From Hymenobacter lapidiphilus (lineage in GTDB: Bacteria > Bacteroidota > Bacteroidia > Cytophagales > Hymenobacteraceae), in contig NZ_JABKAU010000006.1 of assembly GCF_013377885.1 (NCBI RefSeq), positions 1-64,000 of the forward strand: a stretch of 64,000 bases of DNA. Reading direction: 5' to 3'. This document shows, piece after piece, positions 34,378-43,269 of the stretch (its first letter is position 1; each line of letters starts with the position of its first letter). The notes beneath the pieces were generated by a model. The model was not told where the DNA came from. It saw nothing but the letters and a program-made list of their open reading frames with translations, and did not search any database. A program made the position numbers and the translations under genes.

Positions 34378-37053
34378 TTACTTGCCCAACGACACCATAT
34401 TGGTCAGAATCCGGTAGGCACCGGGTACGCCGGCGGGCAGCTCGCGAAACAGCGAGAGGCCGGTGTAGATGTAGTGGCCTTTGCCGTAGTTGGCCACCAG
34501 AATGGCGCTTTCCTTGGGAGTTTCGCCGGGGTCTTGGCTGCTGATGACGGTTTGGTAGCGGGGGTCCCACTTGGCGGGGTAGTACAGGCCCTGCTCCTGC
34601 TCCCAGCCCTTGAAATCAGCGGGGCGGATGCGGTTAGGCGTGTTGAGCAGCGGCTGCGTGGGGTTGAGCAGGGTCACGGGCGCGTCTTCCACCGTTACCC
34701 GGTCGCGGCCGAGAGTCATCGGATAGGGGCCGATTTCGGGCAGCACCGTGCCGCGGTTCACCACGTACTGCACCACCACGTTGCCGCCCTGCTCCACGTA
34801 TTTCAGCAGGGCCGGCTGGCGGGCTTTCAGCTGCTCGACGGTGTTGTAGGCCCGGATGCCGAGCACCACGGCGTCGAAGCGGCGCAGGTTGGTTTCGGTG
34901 AGGTCCTCAGGCTTGAGCAGGGTCACGGTGTAGCCAATCTGGCGCAGGGCCTCGGGCACCTCGTCGCCGGCCCCCATCAGGTAGCCGATTTGCTGGCCCC
35001 GGCGCTTGAGGTCGAGCTTGACGAGCGGGGCGGTGGCTTCGGGAAACAGCGTTTGGGTCGGGATGTGGTCGTAGTCAATTACCTGGTAGCCGCGCGAATA
35101 CGCCTGGCCCTCCACGGTAGCCACGGCCCGCAGCTCGGTTTTGCCTTCCTTGGCGCCCGCGCCGGGCCGCACCTGGAACTGCACGGTCTGCTCGGCATCC
35201 TTGGCGGCGAGGTCGAAGGGGTAGCTCGCCGGCTCCGACTGCCAGCCGGCGGGCAGCGTGAGGGCCACGCTGCCCTTCACGCCGGCTTTTCCGGCCCGCA
35301 CCGTTACGGGCACCGTTTTAGGCGCGTTATCGGCAAACACGAAGGCCTGCCCGCCAATGTTCACCATTACCGGCGGCACCACCGTCAGCGGCTCATAGAT
35401 TTCGCCATGTACGGGGTCAGTGTGCTTGTATTGAACGGGGACAGCGAAATCTAAAAATTCCTCTTCCACAGTGATGTAGAAATGCATATCAGCAACGGCG
35501 GGATTTTGTGGATGACCGACCAACATTTGCTTCCCATAGACAATATCACCTTTACTTAAAGTAACCGTCGTATAAGGGTCAGTATAATTGGTGCGCTTCC
35601 CATCCAGTCCGAAGGCATTCGTAATAAACCTATTATGCTTAAGTCGACTCTGAAAAAGAACATATTTATCGGGAAGAGAATACATCCCTACGGTGCCAGA
35701 ATTCAGAAGCCAATAAGGCTGTGTAGTACCCATACCAACTGTGGGTTCGATGGTTGTCTTTCCGGTTAATAGTTGCCCTGATATCAGGGCTTTATCAATT
35801 GCTGAATCAGTAACAGCGTAAGCGGTCGACCGAACCCGCAGCAACTTTGCACGCACATTCGAAGGGCTTAATACTTGCCAATTGATTTCCACTGGCTGAT
35901 TCATAGCAACAGTTGTGGAAGTAGCGGTTGCTTCTAGGTGAAGCCCCATGCAAGCCTGAATAAGTGCATCTACCTGCTGTCTTTTTCCGAAGAGCCAAGA
36001 CATAGCGCTGGTATTACCTATGTTATTACCATTACTAATAGGGTTTCCAAAACTTTTTCTGACAGCTATCAGTCCCGCCACACTAGCACTCGGATTCGCC
36101 GCGTCGTAATTCCGAATCACCTCGTCCACCAGCTTGCCCACGGCCGCGCCGCCGGGCACCCGGTTCCAGGTCAGGTCCACGCCATCGAACAGGTCGGTTT
36201 TGGCGGGGGTGCCTTTCAGCAGTTGAAAATACTCCGGGGCCTCGCCGCGCTGGGCGCTGCTGCCGAAGCCCTGGCTTTTGTGCTTGGTGCGACTTTCGGC
36301 GGCAATTTCGCCGTAGCTGCGGCCCAGCAGCGGGTTGAAGCCGCCGGCATCGAGCTGGAAGTACTGGCTCATGTCCTCGCCCGCCTTCACGAAGAAACTG
36401 CCGGTGTTCCAGAGCAGGCGCTTGGCCTGCCAGGGCTGCACGTACTGCAATTGCTCGGGGAAACGCTTGGGGTCGGCAGCGGCATCGAAGGCCTCGATGG
36501 CCAGCATGGCCGAGGCCGTGTGGTGGCCGTGGCCGGCGCGGGCATCGGGCGGGAATCGGGTAATCATCACGTCGGGCCGACGCTGGCGAATCACCCAGAC
36601 CATGTCGGCCAGCACCTGCTCCTTGTCCCAGATGGTGAAGGTTTCGGCGGCCGTTTTGGAGAAGCCGAAGTCGTTGGCGCGGGTGAAGAACTGCCGGCCT
36701 CCATCCACCCGGCGGGCCGCCAGCAGCTCCTGGGTCCTGATCACGCCCAGGCCCTCGCGCAACTCGGGGCCGATGAGGTTCTGGCCGCCGTCGCCGCGGG
36801 TGCAGCTCAGGTAGCCGGTTTCCACGAGGCGGCCGTTGGCCAGGTAGGCTAGCAGGCGGGTGTTCTCATCGTCGGGGTGGGCGGCGATGTAGAGGGCCGA
36901 GCCCAGCACGTTGAGTTTTTTCAATCCCAACAGAATCTCGGACGACGAGTACGTCTTGGGAGCCTGGGCCTGGGCCGTGAATGCGTGGAGGAAGGAATGC
37001 GTGAGTAGCACCAGCAGCAAAGCGGCGGTGCGGAAAGTACGGCGAAAGGTCAT
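34378..37053 (-). CDS. Large secreted PIG-L/LmbE-family deacetylase
   Basis: 891 residues with a signal peptide (cleavage near TAQAQA, residue 30). The LmbE-like zinc hydrolase domain (about 50-310) carries AHPDDE (His59, Asp61, Asp62) and the second metal region GHGHH (174-178). The rest is beta-rich, with an NPCBM/NEW-like or Ig-like segment (about 560-680) and a C-terminal glutamine-amidotransferase-like fold (DAVVLGIRAYNT, YVEQGGNVVVQY, residues about 700-890). Such proteins remove acetyl groups from N-acetyl sugars; the substrate is unknown. Codons for about residues 320-536 (35445-36095) are much more AT-rich than the rest, suggesting a recombined segment. Confidence 0.88.
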   Translation of the reverse strand: MTFRRTFRTAALLLVLLTHSFLHAFTAQAQAPKTYSSSEILLGLKKLNVLGSALYIAAHPDDENTRLLAYLANGRLVETGYLSCTRGDGGQNLIGPELREGLGVIRTQELLAARRVDGGRQFFTRANDFGFSKTAAETFTIWDKEQVLADMVWVIRQRRPDVMITRFPPDARAGHGHHTASAMLAIEAFDAAADPKRFPEQLQYVQPWQAKRLLWNTGSFFVKAGEDMSQYFQLDAGGFNPLLGRSYGEIAAESRTKHKSQGFGSSAQRGEAPEYFQLLKGTPAKTDLFDGVDLTWNRVPGGAAVGKLVDEVIRNYDAANPSASVAGLIAVRKSFGNPISNGNNIGNTSAMSWLFGKRQQVDALIQACMGLHLEATATSTTVAMNQPVEINWQVLSPSNVRAKLLRVRSTAYAVTDSAIDKALISGQLLTGKTTIEPTVGMGTTQPYWLLNSGTVGMYSLPDKYVLFQSRLKHNRFITNAFGLDGKRTNYTDPYTTVTLSKGDIVYGKQMLVGHPQNPAVADMHFYITVEEEFLDFAVPVQYKHTDPVHGEIYEPLTVVPPVMVNIGGQAFVFADNAPKTVPVTVRAGKAGVKGSVALTLPAGWQSEPASYPFDLAAKDAEQTVQFQVRPGAGAKEGKTELRAVATVEGQAYSRGYQVIDYDHIPTQTLFPEATAPLVKLDLKRRGQQIGYLMGAGDEVPEALRQIGYTVTLLKPEDLTETNLRRFDAVVLGIRAYNTVEQLKARQPALLKYVEQGGNVVVQYVVNRGTVLPEIGPYPMTLGRDRVTVEDAPVTLLNPTQPLLNTPNRIRPADFKGWEQEQGLYYPAKWDPRYQTVISSQDPGETPKESAILVANYGKGHYIYTGLSLFRELPAGVPGAYRILTNMVSLGK

Positions 37054-37163
37054 TCAGAAAGCTGGAGACGAGAGCGGTAAAGATGCAGGCTGGGCCGGCA
37101 GGTTGCAGAAAAGCAAGAATCATCACCCTTTTGTTTGGGGTGGGCCGGTTACTGTTTAAGCTA

Positions 37164-37274
37164 GTCATGCTCTAGCCGGCGGCCGCCGGCCGAGGCTTCT
37201 CTGCCGCGCATTGTTTTGGTTGTGCAACGTGCGGCAGAGAAGCTTCGGCCGGCGGCCGCCAGCTAGAGCATGAC
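37164..37274. repeat. Family B long hairpin, copy 4
   Basis: Arms GTCATGCTCTAGCCGGCGGC and its complement ending CTAGAGCATGAC. The arm interior is very different from copies 1-3 (GCCGGCGGCCGCCGGCCGAGG) yet the partner arm follows it almost exactly. Located between two minus-strand genes. Confidence 0.88.
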
Positions 37275-37300
37275 CGGTTTCAGGACTTCAGACAGCTGGG

Positions 37301-37984
37301 TTATTCCTCGATGGCGCTGCGGTTGCCGCCGGGCGCGAACCAGCCAGTGTCTTCGCTCAGATTGTACACTTCCTGAATATCGCGCAGGATGTGCTGAAAA
37401 TCGATGTGCAAATCCTTCAGCAAGCCCGTTTTCAGGTCGAAGACCCAGCCATGCACCGTCGGAAACTCGTTTTCCAAGTACATCTGCTGCACCACGGCGG
37501 TTTTTACTACGTTGATGCATTGCTCCTGCACGTTGAGTTCCACCAGCCGGTCGTAGCGCGCATCGGCGTCCTCAATAGCCTCAAGCTCGGTGTGGTGCAG
37601 GCGGTACACGTCGCGGATGTTACGCAGCCAGGGATTGAGCAGTCCCATATCTTGGGCCTGCATGGCTGCTTTCACGCCGCCGCAGCCGTAGTGTCCGCAC
37701 ACTACAATGTGCTTCACGCGCAGGTGGCGCACGGCATACTCAATCACCGACATAGCGTTGAGGTCGATGTTGTTGACCAGGTTGGCGATGTTACGGTGCA
37801 CGAATACCTCGCCGGCGCGCGCGCCCATCAGTTCTTCGGCCGTTACGCGGCTGTCGCTGCACCCGATATAGAGATAATCGGGCTGCTGATCGGCGGCGAG
37901 GGAGGCCGGGAAATTGGGGTTGCTGGCCGTGTGGGCAGCAACCCACTGGCGGTTGCGCTCAAAAACTTCGTCGTACTGGGGCAT
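37301..37984 (-). CDS. Beta-class carbonic anhydrase
   Basis: 227 residues, normal for the family, cytoplasmic. The zinc ligands are Cys42 in CSDSR, His98 and Cys101 in GHYGCGG, with Asp44 and Arg46 of CSDSR completing the active site dyad. It interconverts CO2 and bicarbonate and supplies bicarbonate for carboxylases. The sequence from 37985 to 38448 upstream holds only a hairpin repeat and the divergent subtilase promoter. Confidence 0.95.
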   Translation of the reverse strand: MPQYDEVFERNRQWVAAHTASNPNFPASLAADQQPDYLYIGCSDSRVTAEELMGARAGEVFVHRNIANLVNNIDLNAMSVIEYAVRHLRVKHIVVCGHYGCGGVKAAMQAQDMGLLNPWLRNIRDVYRLHHTELEAIEDADARYDRLVELNVQEQCINVVKTAVVQQMYLENEFPTVHGWVFDLKTGLLKDLHIDFQHILRDIQEVYNLSEDTGWFAPGGNRSAIEE

Positions 37985-38234
37985 GGGCAGGGGTTTGAAC
38001 AGTGAAAAGGAGAATAGATACGAAAGCTACGCATGGCTGGCCGAATTTGAGTTGCGGCCGGCACGGCTGGGTTATTGCAGACAGCGACCCGATAAACTGT
38101 CGGCTGCATGCGTCGGCCGGGGCCGGGCGGGTGTCTGTAAGGGGCTTTCCGACGGGTCGCGTGCTTTTTTTGCGGCGGTGGCGCCCGGTTTACGTTACCT
38201 GCCCGTTATAGCGGTTCAGGAAGTTTAAGAGAAT

Positions 38235-38345
38235 GTCATGCTTTATCTGGCGTCCGCTTGCCGAAGCATCGCTACCGCTTCGTTGAACGACTGGTACGAA
38301 GCGGTAGCGATGCTTCGGCTGCGCGGACGCCAGATAAAGCATGAC
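38235..38345. repeat. Family B long hairpin, copy 5
   Basis: Arms GTCATGCTTTATCTGGCGTC and its complement ending GATAAAGCATGAC, with an inner part (ATCGCTACCGCTTCGTTG) shared with copies 1 and 7. It lies in the 464-bp gap between the divergent carbonic anhydrase and subtilase genes; the remaining bases of the gap (37985-38234) show no gene. Confidence 0.9.
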
Positions 38346-38431
38346 GGTCTATAAGCCTGACGTTTTAACTTGATTCCAGGCACTTTCTAAACAGCTTCAG
38401 CTTTTATTTCAGCATTCCGCCTCTTCTACAG

Positions 38432-38440
38432 TATCTTTTC
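38432..38440 (+). promoter_or_regulatory. Putative -7 box of the subtilase gene
   Basis: TATCTTTTC, 8 bp before the ATG at 38449, fits TAnnTTTG loosely. Confidence 0.4.
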
Positions 38441-38448
38441 TTTTGCGC

Positions 38449-40110
38449 ATGTCCTTCCCTCTAGTTGCCCGCCTACGCCTTGCGGCGCTGGGCCTCGCCC
38501 TGAGCCTGCCGCTGCTGGCTGCGGCCCAAACCGTAGCCCCGGCTCCTCCCGAATCCCCCACACCGGAATCCGCCGCCACTTTGCAGTGGTACCTGCTCGA
38601 CCCCACCGCCGACCGCGTGATGGGTGTGAGCGTGAACCGCACTTACCGGGAGCTGCTGGCCGGCCGCACCCCTACCCCGGTAGTAGTGGCCGTAATTGAT
38701 GCCGGCATCGACACCACCCACGCCGACCTGAAGCGTATGCTCTGGCGCAATGCCCGCGAAGTGGCCGGCAACAGCCTCGACGACGACAAGAATGGCTACA
38801 CCGACGATGTATGGGGCTGGAACTACCTGGGCGGGGCCGATGGCCGCAACATCAACCTCGAAACGCTCGAAGAAACCCGCCTGCTGGCCCAGCTGCAGCC
38901 CCGGTTCAAGGGCAAGAGTCGCGCCACCGTGCCCGCCGCCCAGCGCCCCGACTTCGACCTGTACCTGAAGGTGAAGAAAGGCTACGATGCCAAGGTGAAG
39001 GAGAACACCGACCGCCTGAAGGAGTACAGCCAAGTATACGCCGAGAACATGGCTGTTTCGGATTTGTTGCGGCAGAAGCTGGGAGTGGAGCGCATTGATA
39101 CGGCCGTGTTGCGCAACCCGCCCACCACCGACCCCAAGCTGCGCGAGCTGTCGGGCCAGCTCTACGGGCTGCTGCTCAACACCGGCTTCGGCTCGCTCGA
39201 TGACATCTTGGCCGAGATGAAGAGCGGCCTGAAACAAACCCAGGACCAACTCGACTACGGCCTCAACCTGAGCTACAACCCCCGCCCCATTGTAGGCGAC
39301 GACCCGTTTAACATCAAGCAGCGCCTTTACGGCAACGCCGACGTATCCGGGCCTGATGCCCTGCACGGCACCCACGTGGCCGGCATCATTGGGGCCGACC
39401 GCGTGAACAACCTCGGCATTATGGGCATTGCACCGCCCGTGGTGCGCCTGATGGCCGTGCGCGCCGTGCCCGATGGCGATGAGCGCGACAAGGACGTGGC
39501 CAACGCCATCCGGTATGCCGCCGACCACGGGGCCAGCATCATCAACATGAGTTTCGGCAAGTACTACTCGCCCCAGCGCGCGGCCGTGGAGGAGGCCATC
39601 CGCTACGCCGATAGCAAGGGCGTGCTGCTGGTGCACTCGGCCGGCAACGAAAACGAGAACCTCGACCAGAAGCTGCAGTACCCGGCCCCGGTGTTCCTCA
39701 ACGGCCAGCGCATTCCGAACCTGATTACGGTGGGCGCTTCCTCGCGCGACAACGACGCCGGTCTGGCCGCCGACTTCTCCAACTTCGGCAAAACCCAGGT
39801 AGATGTGTTTGCGCCCGGCAACCAGATTTACTCGACGTTGCCCGGCGGCCGCTACGGCAACCTGAGTGGTACCAGCATGGCCGCCCCGGTGGTATCGGGC
39901 ATTGCCGCCACGCTCAAAAGCTACTTCCCCGAGCTCACGGCCGCCGACCTCAAGCGCCTCATTCTGGCTTCGGCCCAGCCCACCCACACCCAGGTGCGCC
40001 AGCCCGGCTCCGATAAACTCGTCGATTTTGCCGACCTCTCCAGCACCGGCGGCATCGTGAACCTGTACCGCGCCGTGCAGTTGGCCCAGCAGGCCGCGCC
40101 CGCCAAATAG
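38449..40110 (+). CDS. Subtilisin-like serine protease (S8 family), secreted
   Basis: Start at ATG 38449; a TTG six bases earlier is less likely. 553 residues with a signal peptide (PLLAAAQ, residue 27). The catalytic triad is Asp84 (VIDAGID), His306 (HGTHVAG) and Ser476 (GTSMAAP), with oxyanion Asn400 (SAGNENEN). About 220 residues separate Asp and His, far more than the usual 30-50; this insert is Lys/Gln/Leu-rich and mostly helical (DLYLKVKKGYDAKVKENTD). There is no propeptide inhibitor domain of recognisable type. The protein should be a periplasmic or exported endopeptidase. Confidence 0.92.
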   Translation: MSFPLVARLRLAALGLALSLPLLAAAQTVAPAPPESPTPESAATLQWYLLDPTADRVMGVSVNRTYRELLAGRTPTPVVVAVIDAGIDTTHADLKRMLWRNAREVAGNSLDDDKNGYTDDVWGWNYLGGADGRNINLETLEETRLLAQLQPRFKGKSRATVPAAQRPDFDLYLKVKKGYDAKVKENTDRLKEYSQVYAENMAVSDLLRQKLGVERIDTAVLRNPPTTDPKLRELSGQLYGLLLNTGFGSLDDILAEMKSGLKQTQDQLDYGLNLSYNPRPIVGDDPFNIKQRLYGNADVSGPDALHGTHVAGIIGADRVNNLGIMGIAPPVVRLMAVRAVPDGDERDKDVANAIRYAADHGASIINMSFGKYYSPQRAAVEEAIRYADSKGVLLVHSAGNENENLDQKLQYPAPVFLNGQRIPNLITVGASSRDNDAGLAADFSNFGKTQVDVFAPGNQIYSTLPGGRYGNLSGTSMAAPVVSGIAATLKSYFPELTAADLKRLILASAQPTHTQVRQPGSDKLVDFADLSSTGGIVNLYRAVQLAQQAAPAK

Positions 40111-40113
40111 CCC

Positions 40114-40145
40114 TTTGCAGCCGACGGGCCGGATTGTATCTTTAG
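40114..40145 (+). promoter_or_regulatory. Promoter upstream of the YitT gene
   Basis: TTTG (40114-40117), 19 bp, then TATCTTTAG (40137-40145): both elements of the Bacteroidota consensus at the expected spacing, 46 bp before the ATG at 40192. Confidence 0.68.
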
Positions 40146-40191
40146 CTCCTGCTCCGTTTTACCTCGTTCATCATCTGCAAGTTCTCCCCTC

Positions 40192-41157
40192 ATGCTCATT
40201 CCACAACTGCTGCTGCTGCGCAAACGTCAACGGGCCGAATCCGACTCGCTGCCCAAGCCGATGCCGCAGCGGAACCCATGGCAGGGGCGGCGGGGGCGGC
40301 GGTGGTGGAGGCGGCAGATTACGAATGCTCTTTTCCTGACAATGGGCGTGTTCTGCGCCGGTTTCGGGCTCGAAAGCTTTCTGCTACCCGGCGGCTTTCT
40401 GGATGGCGGTGTAACGGGTGTGTCGCTGCTGCTGCGGCAGGTATTTGGGCTGCCGCTGCCGGTTCTGATTATCGTGCTCAACGTGCCCTTCATGATTATG
40501 GCCGGCCGGCAGCTGGGCCGGGGCGTAGCCGTTCGTACGCTGCTGAGCGTGCTGGGCCTGGCCGTGGTCCTAGCCCTCGTACCGTTTCCCATCGTTACTG
40601 AAGACAAGCTGCTGATTTCGGTGTTCGGAGGCTTTTTTCTGGGAGCGGGCATCGGGCTGGCCATGCGCGGGGGCGGCGTGCTCGACGGCACCGAAATCAT
40701 GGCCATCTACCTGAGCAAAAGCAGCAGCCTGACGGTGGGCGACATTATCCTGGCCTTCAACATCGTCATCTTTAGCGTGGCGGCCTATGTGCTGTCGGTC
40801 GAAACGGCGCTGTATTCTATTCTGGCTTACCTGTCGGCGGCCAAAACCGTCGATTTCGTTATTGACGGCGTAGAGGAATACACCGGTGTCACCATCGTTT
40901 CGGGCCGCTCCGACGCTATCCGGCGCATGATTACCGAGAAGCTGGGCCGCGGGGCCACCGTGTACAGCGGTAAGCGCGGCTACGGCTCGCACGGCACCCA
41001 GCCCAGCCCCATCGACATCGTTTTCACCGTAGTTACCCGCCTTGAGCTCTCCCAACTCAAGTCCGAAGTCGAACAGATTGACCGCCAGGCTTTCATGGTG
41101 ATGCACAGCGTAAAAGACACCAAAGGCGGTATGGTCAAAAAGCGCCCGCTACATTAG
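40192..41157 (+). CDS. YitT-family membrane protein (DUF161 with DUF2179 tail)
   Basis: 321 residues. An Arg-rich N-terminus (about 1-42) precedes five to six membrane segments with FLLPGGFLDGGVTGVSLLL and LSKSSSLTVGDIILAFN, typical of the DUF161 module. The C-terminal DUF2179 domain (about 225-310) includes GVTIVSGRSDAIRRMI and GRGATVYSGKRGYG. Family members are inner membrane proteins of unknown function. The long basic start is unusual, and a shorter start at a later Met such as MPQRNP (residue 24) is possible. Confidence 0.87.
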   Translation: MLIPQLLLLRKRQRAESDSLPKPMPQRNPWQGRRGRRWWRRQITNALFLTMGVFCAGFGLESFLLPGGFLDGGVTGVSLLLRQVFGLPLPVLIIVLNVPFMIMAGRQLGRGVAVRTLLSVLGLAVVLALVPFPIVTEDKLLISVFGGFFLGAGIGLAMRGGGVLDGTEIMAIYLSKSSSLTVGDIILAFNIVIFSVAAYVLSVETALYSILAYLSAAKTVDFVIDGVEEYTGVTIVSGRSDAIRRMITEKLGRGATVYSGKRGYGSHGTQPSPIDIVFTVVTRLELSQLKSEVEQIDRQAFMVMHSVKDTKGGMVKKRPLH

Positions 41158-41160
41158 TAT

Positions 41161-41236
41161 CAGTTGCTGGTGAGAACGACGTAGGGGCGGGGCTTGTCCC
41201 CGCCCCTACGTCGTTCTCACCAGCAACCAGCAACTG
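41161..41236. repeat. Family A short hairpin, copy 5
   Basis: A near-perfect palindrome: the GTAGGGGCGGGG core with a 5-nt loop (CTTGT) and, outside it, the unique flank GGTGAGAACGAC mirrored as GTCGTTCTCACC. It lacks the long spacer of the other copies. Confidence 0.92.
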
Positions 41237-41262
41237 AAAACTCATCACCAACCGCCAACTAA

Positions 41263-41270
41263 TATCTTTG
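41263..41270 (+). promoter_or_regulatory. Putative -7 box abutting a start codon
   Basis: TATCTTTG is an exact match to TAnnTTTG and ends 4 bp before the ATG at 41275. Confidence 0.5.
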
Positions 41271-41274
41271 CTGC

Positions 41275-42102
41275 ATGTCTGACTCGCTCCTGCTCACCGA
41301 CCTCTACATCTACCCGGTAAAGTCGTTGGGAGGCATTCGGCTTACCGAGGCCGTTGTGGAGCCCCGCGGCCTGCGCCACGACCGTCGCTGGCTGATTGTA
41401 AATGAGCACAACCAGTTTATGACTCAGCGGCAGACTGCGGCCATGGCCCACTTGCAGGTGGCGCCGGCCTACAACGGTTTCCTGCTCAGCCACCAGCAGC
41501 GCCCCGAGCTATTGCCGCTCTACGTACCCTTCGAGGCCACGCCCGAAAAAACGCTGTTTGTTACTGTTTGGGATGATATGGTGTTTGCCTGGCGCGCCCG
41601 GCCCGAGTGCGACGAGTGGCTGAGTGAGGCGCTGGGCCAGTCCTGCAAGCTGGTGTACATGTCGGATATGGTACGGCGCGATACCGAGCCCGACCTCAAC
41701 CCCGAGGGCCAGCTGGTTAGCTTCGCCGACGCCTATCCGTTTCTGCTCATCGGGCAGGCTTCCCTACTCGATCTGAACAACCGCCTGGGCGAACCGGTAG
41801 GCATGGAGCGGTTCCGGCCCAACTTCGTGTTCAGCGGTGGCGCGGCCTTTGCCGAAGACAGCTGGAGCCAATTCCGCATCGGGGAGCTTGATTTCCGGGC
41901 AGTGCGGGCCTGCGGGCGGTGCGTGCTTACTACCATCGACCCGGCTACGGCCCAAAAAAATGCGCTTGGCGAACCCCTGCGTACCCTGGCCTCCTACCGC
42001 ACCGAAGATGGCAGCGCCATGTTCGGCCAGAACGTAACCAGCGCTGGTCGGGGCCGGGTTGCAGTGGGCCAGCCCATTGCCGTACACAGCTACAAGGCCT
42101 AA
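41275..42102 (+). CDS. MOSC-domain protein
   Basis: 275 residues, cytoplasmic. The N-terminal MOSC beta-barrel domain starts LTDLYIYPVKSLGGIRL and contains GLRHDRRWLIV. The MOSC domain proper follows with SFADAYPFLLIGQASL and RFRPNFVFSG, and the conserved cysteine is in RACGRCVLTTID. This arrangement is found in mitochondrial amidoxime reductase-like and YcbX-like proteins that carry molybdenum cofactor and reduce N-hydroxylated compounds. No electron-transfer domain is attached here. Confidence 0.9.
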   Translation: MSDSLLLTDLYIYPVKSLGGIRLTEAVVEPRGLRHDRRWLIVNEHNQFMTQRQTAAMAHLQVAPAYNGFLLSHQQRPELLPLYVPFEATPEKTLFVTVWDDMVFAWRARPECDEWLSEALGQSCKLVYMSDMVRRDTEPDLNPEGQLVSFADAYPFLLIGQASLLDLNNRLGEPVGMERFRPNFVFSGGAAFAEDSWSQFRIGELDFRAVRACGRCVLTTIDPATAQKNALGEPLRTLASYRTEDGSAMFGQNVTSAGRGRVAVGQPIAVHSYKA

Positions 42103-42264
42103 CCAGCTGCTTACCCGAACACCTATTTACCCCAAAGGCAACTCTCTACAGAGGCCCCGAATTCACGGGAGCGTTCCAGAGTGTGTTTAAACCAGTAGAT
42201 AATAATACCAACTGCCGCTTACCAGCGCTTGGTCGAATAATCCTGCACTTTGACTGGATTGCAT

Positions 42265-42295
42265 TTTGCTAAGTCGTATAAAACATATACTTTTG
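42265..42295 (+). promoter_or_regulatory. Consensus Bacteroidota promoter
   Basis: TTTG (42265-42268), 19 bp, TACTTTTG (42288-42295): an exact match to TTTG-N19-TAnnTTTG in an AT-rich stretch, 55 bp before the DUF547 gene. Confidence 0.75.
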
Positions 42296-42350
42296 ATAAA
42301 TCAATACCATCCCGGATAAAAACTATTTCCGGCGGTTATCTACCCGGCTT

Positions 42351-43169
42351 ATGCGCCCTCTCACTCTGCCCTCAGGTCTGTACCGTCTGCTACTGAGTTC
42401 GTTGCTGGCAATAGTGCTAAGCCTTACCGGCACGGCTTCCCTGGCCAATGGCTCCGGATCGGAGCAATTGCAGCAGCCCTGGAGCGCGCTCCTCCGCCTG
42501 CACGTCACGCCCGAAGGACGGTTGAATTACGAGGGGCTGCTGGCGGATGAGGACCAGCTGCTGGGCTACCTGCAAAGCCTGCGTAAGGTGCGTCCTCAGG
42601 CCGAAAACTGAACTCCCGACCAGCTGAAAGCCTTCTGGCTGAACACCTATAACGCCGCAGCCACCAACCTGGTACTCGAAAACTACCCCGTAGCCAGCAT
42701 CAACGACATCCGCATTAAAACCATGGGCAGCTACGAGTCGCCCTGGGAAACGGTGGTCGTGAACGTAGGCGGACAGAACTACTCCCTCAACCAGATTGAG
42801 CAGTTGTTGCGCCAGCAATTCCGCGACCCGCGTATTCATTTTGCCCTCAACTACGGCGCGGCCTCGGCGGCACCGCTGCTGGCCGAGGCCTACACTGGCG
42901 CTCAGCTCAACCAGCAGCTCGATCAGCAGGCCCGCCGATTCATCAACGACCCGACCTTCAACCAGCTCGACGCCCAGCAGGTGCAGCTGTCGGGGCTTTT
43001 TCGCTCCTACGCCACCGAGTTCGGGGCCGAGCCACAGCTGCTTGCCTTCATCAACCGCTACGCGCAAGCGCCAGTGCCGGCCACAGCCAGCATCGAGTAC
43101 CTCTCGTTCAGCTGGGCCCTCAACAGCCCCACCGCCCTCGGCAACGGGCCGGTTTTAGGGCGCAAATAG
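42351..43169 (+). pseudogene. DUF547 secreted protein, interrupted by an in-frame TGA
   Basis: The frame of 273 codons starts with a signal peptide (LSLTGTASLANG). It encodes a DUF547 domain: LRLHVTPEGRLNYEGLLAD, then a TGA at 42609-42611, then TPDQLKAFWLNTYNAAATN and DPRIHFALNYGAASAA in the same frame. Relatives of this family commonly have a Trp just before this helix (NW-x-x-x-x-L-A-F-W), so TGG to TGA is the likely single change. Everything else is intact, and a strong promoter and terminator flank the gene. A stop readthrough or sequencing error cannot be excluded. Function of the family is unknown. Confidence 0.85.
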
Positions 43170-43209
43170 CCCTTCTTAAGGCGGCAGCGGCCAACTCGGG
43201 TCCGAGCTA

Positions 43210-43241
43210 CCCCGTACCGCTAGGCGGTACGGGGCTTTTTT
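43210..43241 (+). terminator. Intrinsic terminator after the DUF547 gene
   Basis: CCCCGTACCGC pairs with GCGGTACGGGG around a two-base loop and runs into seven T. Confidence 0.9.
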
Positions 43242-43269
43242 ACGCCCCATCCGTTTTGCGTTTTCACCT

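Noticed and set aside
34052..34417. 121-codon plus-strand frame upstream of the PIG-L end
   Set aside because: It overlaps the end of a real gene on the other strand, has no recognisable sequence and no promoter.
38473..39987. Long minus-strand open frame opposite the subtilase gene, and similar ones opposite serA (8702-10045), the first GH13 gene (1141-2094) and the GAF gene (14744-15853)
   Set aside because: High GC leaves long stop-free antisense frames. They are Gly/His/Val-rich and match no family, while the plus-strand frames carry full catalytic motifs.
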